NCBI RefSeq assembly: GCF_021018895.1
Contig: NC_079382.1
Location: forward strand, 12,202,001 to 12,266,000
From: Seriola aureovittata
Taxonomy: Eukaryota > Chordata > Actinopteri > Carangiformes > Carangidae
Direction: 5' to 3'
DNA length: 64,000 nucleotides
Shown here: one piece after another, positions 62,205 through 64,000 of the stretch
Position numbering within the stretch: the stretch's first letter is position 1
Layout of the letters: each line of letters begins with the position of its first letter
Made by a program: the position numbers and the translations under genes
The notes under the pieces: generated by a model
What the model was told of the DNA's origin: nothing
What the model saw: the letters and a program-made list of their open reading frames with translations, nothing else
Database searches by the model: none

Positions 62205-63993
62205 CCTGTTTGTAGGGCAAACTTGCTCATACCAATCCCCTTGTATTCCGTCCAAAAGTGTGAACTCACAAGCCCTGTATACAAAGCCTATTAAGAGCAG
62301 ACTTGTACCTTCTTATCCATCTCATTGCCTTCAACTTTTCCTTTCATCCTTGTTTAGTCCTTTCTCACATATTTTTCATTTCTTCATCCCTTTGTTTATC
62401 CCCATCTACATCTTCAGCCTCCTCTTCTGTCCAGAACACACAACGACTCTTTTTCTGCCGACCTAACTCTGACCCACATTGCACGGTCGCTCCTTCCTCC
62501 AAGGATTACCTCTCCTAATCTCTGATGCTATTAAACCTCCAGGACAGCTCCACCCTTCCCCTCTCCACCTCCTTCATTCCCTGTGGGACAGTCAAAACAA
62601 CAGCTTGGGGGTCACCAGGGGTACCCTCTATGTATGAGCTCAACCACCTGGTATGAATGAGAGATATTAGCTTTGGAGTTTTGGATGGAAGTAATGTCAA
62701 AACATTCTTGAATTTTCTGAGCTCAAATCACACTGTGAATAATCGGCCACACCTGGTCAGTCTTGAACACGGAGGTTTATTGCGACCAAGTGAGGTGATT
62801 ATATGATTTAACCTATACCTGGACTCTGGCGCTGTGTCAAATGTTTGTGCCTTAACAAAGAGCCGACCAACACAAGAACACCTAACCCAAAGAATAATCT
62901 GAGGGAATTATTAGGGCTTTAGCTGCATGGGGCGACTCAGAGCCTAGTGCTACCCTCTCAGGTGCTGAACCCCGGATTACTGCTAATCAGGGGCTATGAA
63001 ACTAGCAAGCAAACAGCAGACCATAACATTTAAACCTGCACCAGTATGATGGCTTCTTTTGTCTGGTGAAGGATGATGTTCTGCTTTGACATTTCTGTTG
63101 AGTTACTTTTAAGTCCCTTGATTTGATCATAATTTGACATCTTGTTTAAAGCTTGGGTACATACCATTATTCTTATGCATCACAAATATACATAATGACA
63201 CAATCAAGCCTGTTATTGACACCAAAATACAATACTTATGTTGATTAATATGATTAATGCTTATTCCCTGTAATATCTTCATAGATTTTATCAATTAACC
63301 TGCTGATAATTTTACAGATCAATTTTAATTCAATCTTTTAGTTTATAAAATTGAATATCGAAATCATGCTCATTATAATTTCTCAGAGCTCAAGTTTCAG
63401 TCCGAAATCCAAAGAGATTCTATACATGTTGAAAAAATATACAATCTAAAATGATCTAATACAGTGAAAAGCAGAAAATCAGAAAAAAAAAAAGAAGAAA
63501 AAGTTGTATTTCATGGCTCAGGTTAAACCCTTTGTAAAACGTGAACAGATACATGAATACCAGAGAATATTTCTCTTATTATCTTATCTGAATGTCAGTC
63601 ATAAAAAAAAAAAAAAATCTAGAAATAAATAACACTTCCTACACTAGTTGTCCAAACTCACTCATTCAGTGATATAGGCAGTATCAGTTTGTAAACATTG
63701 CTGTCAAATCATTTCATGCTGACTGACTTGGAATCAAATTGATTAATCAACGTACTAATAAATAGACCTTATTATTGAAAAATTTGTTGACACAGGCATA
63801 AATTAAACTATTAATTAAGGGTTGTAAGACATATTAGTTGAATTACTGAGTGATTGTCTTACCCTTTGAGCGATCTCCCTCTCCACTATGCTGTCTTCCA
63901 AGGAGAACATCTCTGACACTGGCCTCTCTTTGACTGGCTCCTTCCTCACCCTCTCCTTCACACTGGTCAGGTCTGGTTCTGAGATGGATGGAC
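57619..63993 (-). CDS. ptpn14: ptpn14 3' coding part (seven exons, PTP catalytic domain)
   Basis: Gene-level entry. Exons in transcript order: 63993-63863, 62036-61896, 60518-60300, 59077-58949, 58734-58500, 58170-58007, 57747-57619. Encodes the linker [20 protein letters not shown] and the whole protein tyrosine phosphatase domain, ending [12 protein letters not shown]14 (Pez) is a FERM-domain phosphatase at junctions and in the nucleus; it restrains YAP, and its loss in humans affects lymphatics. The signature [10 protein letters not shown] is intact. The WPD general-acid loop reads WPE (DWPEQG), and the phosphotyrosine-loop tyrosine is Phe (RNRFRDV). Both positions are known to be unusual in PTPN14 and PTPN21, so this is not decay. 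The FERM domain and central PPxY region lie past position 64000. Gene order and sequence favour ptpn14 over ptpn21. Confidence 0.95.
58007..58170 (-). CDS. ptpn14: ptpn14 exon, active-site signature
   Basis: Encodes [20 protein letters not shown] through CLEHNE with the catalytic loop [12 protein letters not shown] (nucleophile Cys and phosphate-binding Arg present). The acceptor is CCTGCAG and the donor GTGGGT. Confidence 0.97.
58500..58734 (-). CDS. ptpn14: ptpn14 exon, WPD-loop region
   Basis: Encodes [20 protein letters not shown] through [12 protein letters not shown]. It includes YTDWPEQG, where the general acid Asp is Glu. The donor is GTGAGT; the exon ends after one base of a Ser codon. 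Confidence 0.96.
58949..59077 (-). CDS. ptpn14: ptpn14 exon, PTP domain
   Basis: Encodes [20 protein letters not shown] through VIAMVTAEE, the conserved PTP core IATQGPL and DFWQMVWEQ. The acceptor is TTCCCAG and the donor GTACAC. Confidence 0.96.
59078..60299 (-). other. ptpn14 intron, 1222 bp
   Basis: Mostly AT-rich unique DNA; a CTCF-like word CCACTGGAGGGCAG lies at 59318-59331. No exon recognised. Confidence 0.85.
60300..60518 (-). CDS. ptpn14: ptpn14 exon, start of PTP domain
   Basis: Encodes [20 protein letters not shown] through [15 protein letters not shown]. Carries the phosphotyrosine-loop region [16 protein letters not shown], with Phe where most PTPs have Tyr. The donor is GTGTGA. 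Confidence 0.95.
60519..61895 (-). other. ptpn14 intron, 1377 bp
   Basis: Holds a GA/CT-rich patch near 60850-60905 and the retroelement tail at 61577-61800. Confidence 0.85.
61577..61800 (-). mobile_element. Non-LTR retrotransposon 3' fragment with (AATCT)n tail
   Basis: On the minus strand the sequence runs CATTTCGTTGTCTTAGTACG, then CTCTGTGCAATGACAATAAA, GTTGAATC and about six ATCTA units. This is the 3' end typical of fish CR1/L2/Rex-like LINEs. No reverse-transcriptase frame is left. Clade assignment is from memory. Confidence 0.6.
61896..62036 (-). CDS. ptpn14: ptpn14 exon before the PTP domain
   Basis: Encodes [20 protein letters not shown] through GAKAATDER. The acceptor is CTTGAAG and the donor GTAAGA; phase 0 at both ends. 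Confidence 0.9.
62037..63862 (-). other. ptpn14 intron, 1826 bp
   Basis: Begins with a TG array (62171-62204), followed by a pyrimidine-rich patch and AT-rich unique DNA. No exon recognised. Confidence 0.85.
63863..63993 (-). CDS. ptpn14: ptpn14 exon, linker before the phosphatase domain
   Basis: Encodes [20 protein letters not shown] through [16 protein letters not shown]. The donor is GTAAGA (63862 downward). The upstream edge is set at a TTTTAG acceptor, but the open frame also runs to the window end, so the exon may be larger. Confidence 0.85.
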
Positions 63994-64000
63994 CTAAAAC

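Overview
The window is vertebrate nuclear DNA, almost certainly from a teleost fish (probably a percomorph). Evidence: spliced genes with GT-AG introns, very dense CA/TG dinucleotide arrays, fish-type dispersed repeats, and a gene order PROX1 - SMYD2 - PTPN14 that matches the human 1q32-q41 neighbourhood. There are no bacterial, phage or CRISPR features. Nearly all long open frames outside the exons listed here are read-through of CA/TG or CT/GA simple repeats.

Layout. (1) 1-25.6 kb: the 3' part of a prox1 gene on the + strand. Three exons (1353-1460, 7904-8098, 21088-21273) encode the last 162 residues, which are the whole homeo-prospero domain. They are separated by introns of 6.4 and 13.0 kb and followed by a 3' UTR of about 4.3 kb. 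The first of these introns holds a near-identical 1.0-kb tandem duplication bounded by CA arrays. (2) 25.6-46.1 kb: an intergenic stretch with no recognised protein gene. It has a cluster of very long CA/TG arrays (28.9-30.6 kb), AT-rich unique blocks that look like conserved regulatory DNA, copies of a dispersed repeat family with 'CGACTAATCG' ends, and, next to smyd2, a CpG-richer block with possible first exons of an unidentified minus-strand transcript. (3) 46.15-55.6 kb: a complete smyd2 gene on the + strand, 12 coding exons and 432 codons plus stop. It includes one minor-spliceosome AT-AC intron whose donor, branch site and acceptor are all visible. (4) 55.6-64.0 kb: the 3' half of ptpn14 on the - strand, with seven coding exons covering the tyrosine phosphatase domain and the linker before it, plus a 2-kb 3' UTR. 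smyd2 and ptpn14 are tail to tail, with poly(A) signals about 40 bp apart.

How the genes relate. PROX1 is the homeodomain-type master regulator of lymphatic endothelium, lens, liver and retina. SMYD2 is a SET/MYND lysine methyltransferase. PTPN14 is a FERM/PTP protein acting on YAP signalling and, in humans, on lymphatic development. They are not an operon; the link is conserved synteny, with two lymphatic genes in one block. I could not decide from memory whether the prox1 copy is the teleost a or b duplicate. I found no clearly new biological system. The best leads are the AT-AC intron, the recent tandem duplication, the CA array abutting a smyd2 splice donor, the tail-to-tail poly(A) arrangement and the possible minus-strand gene upstream of smyd2.
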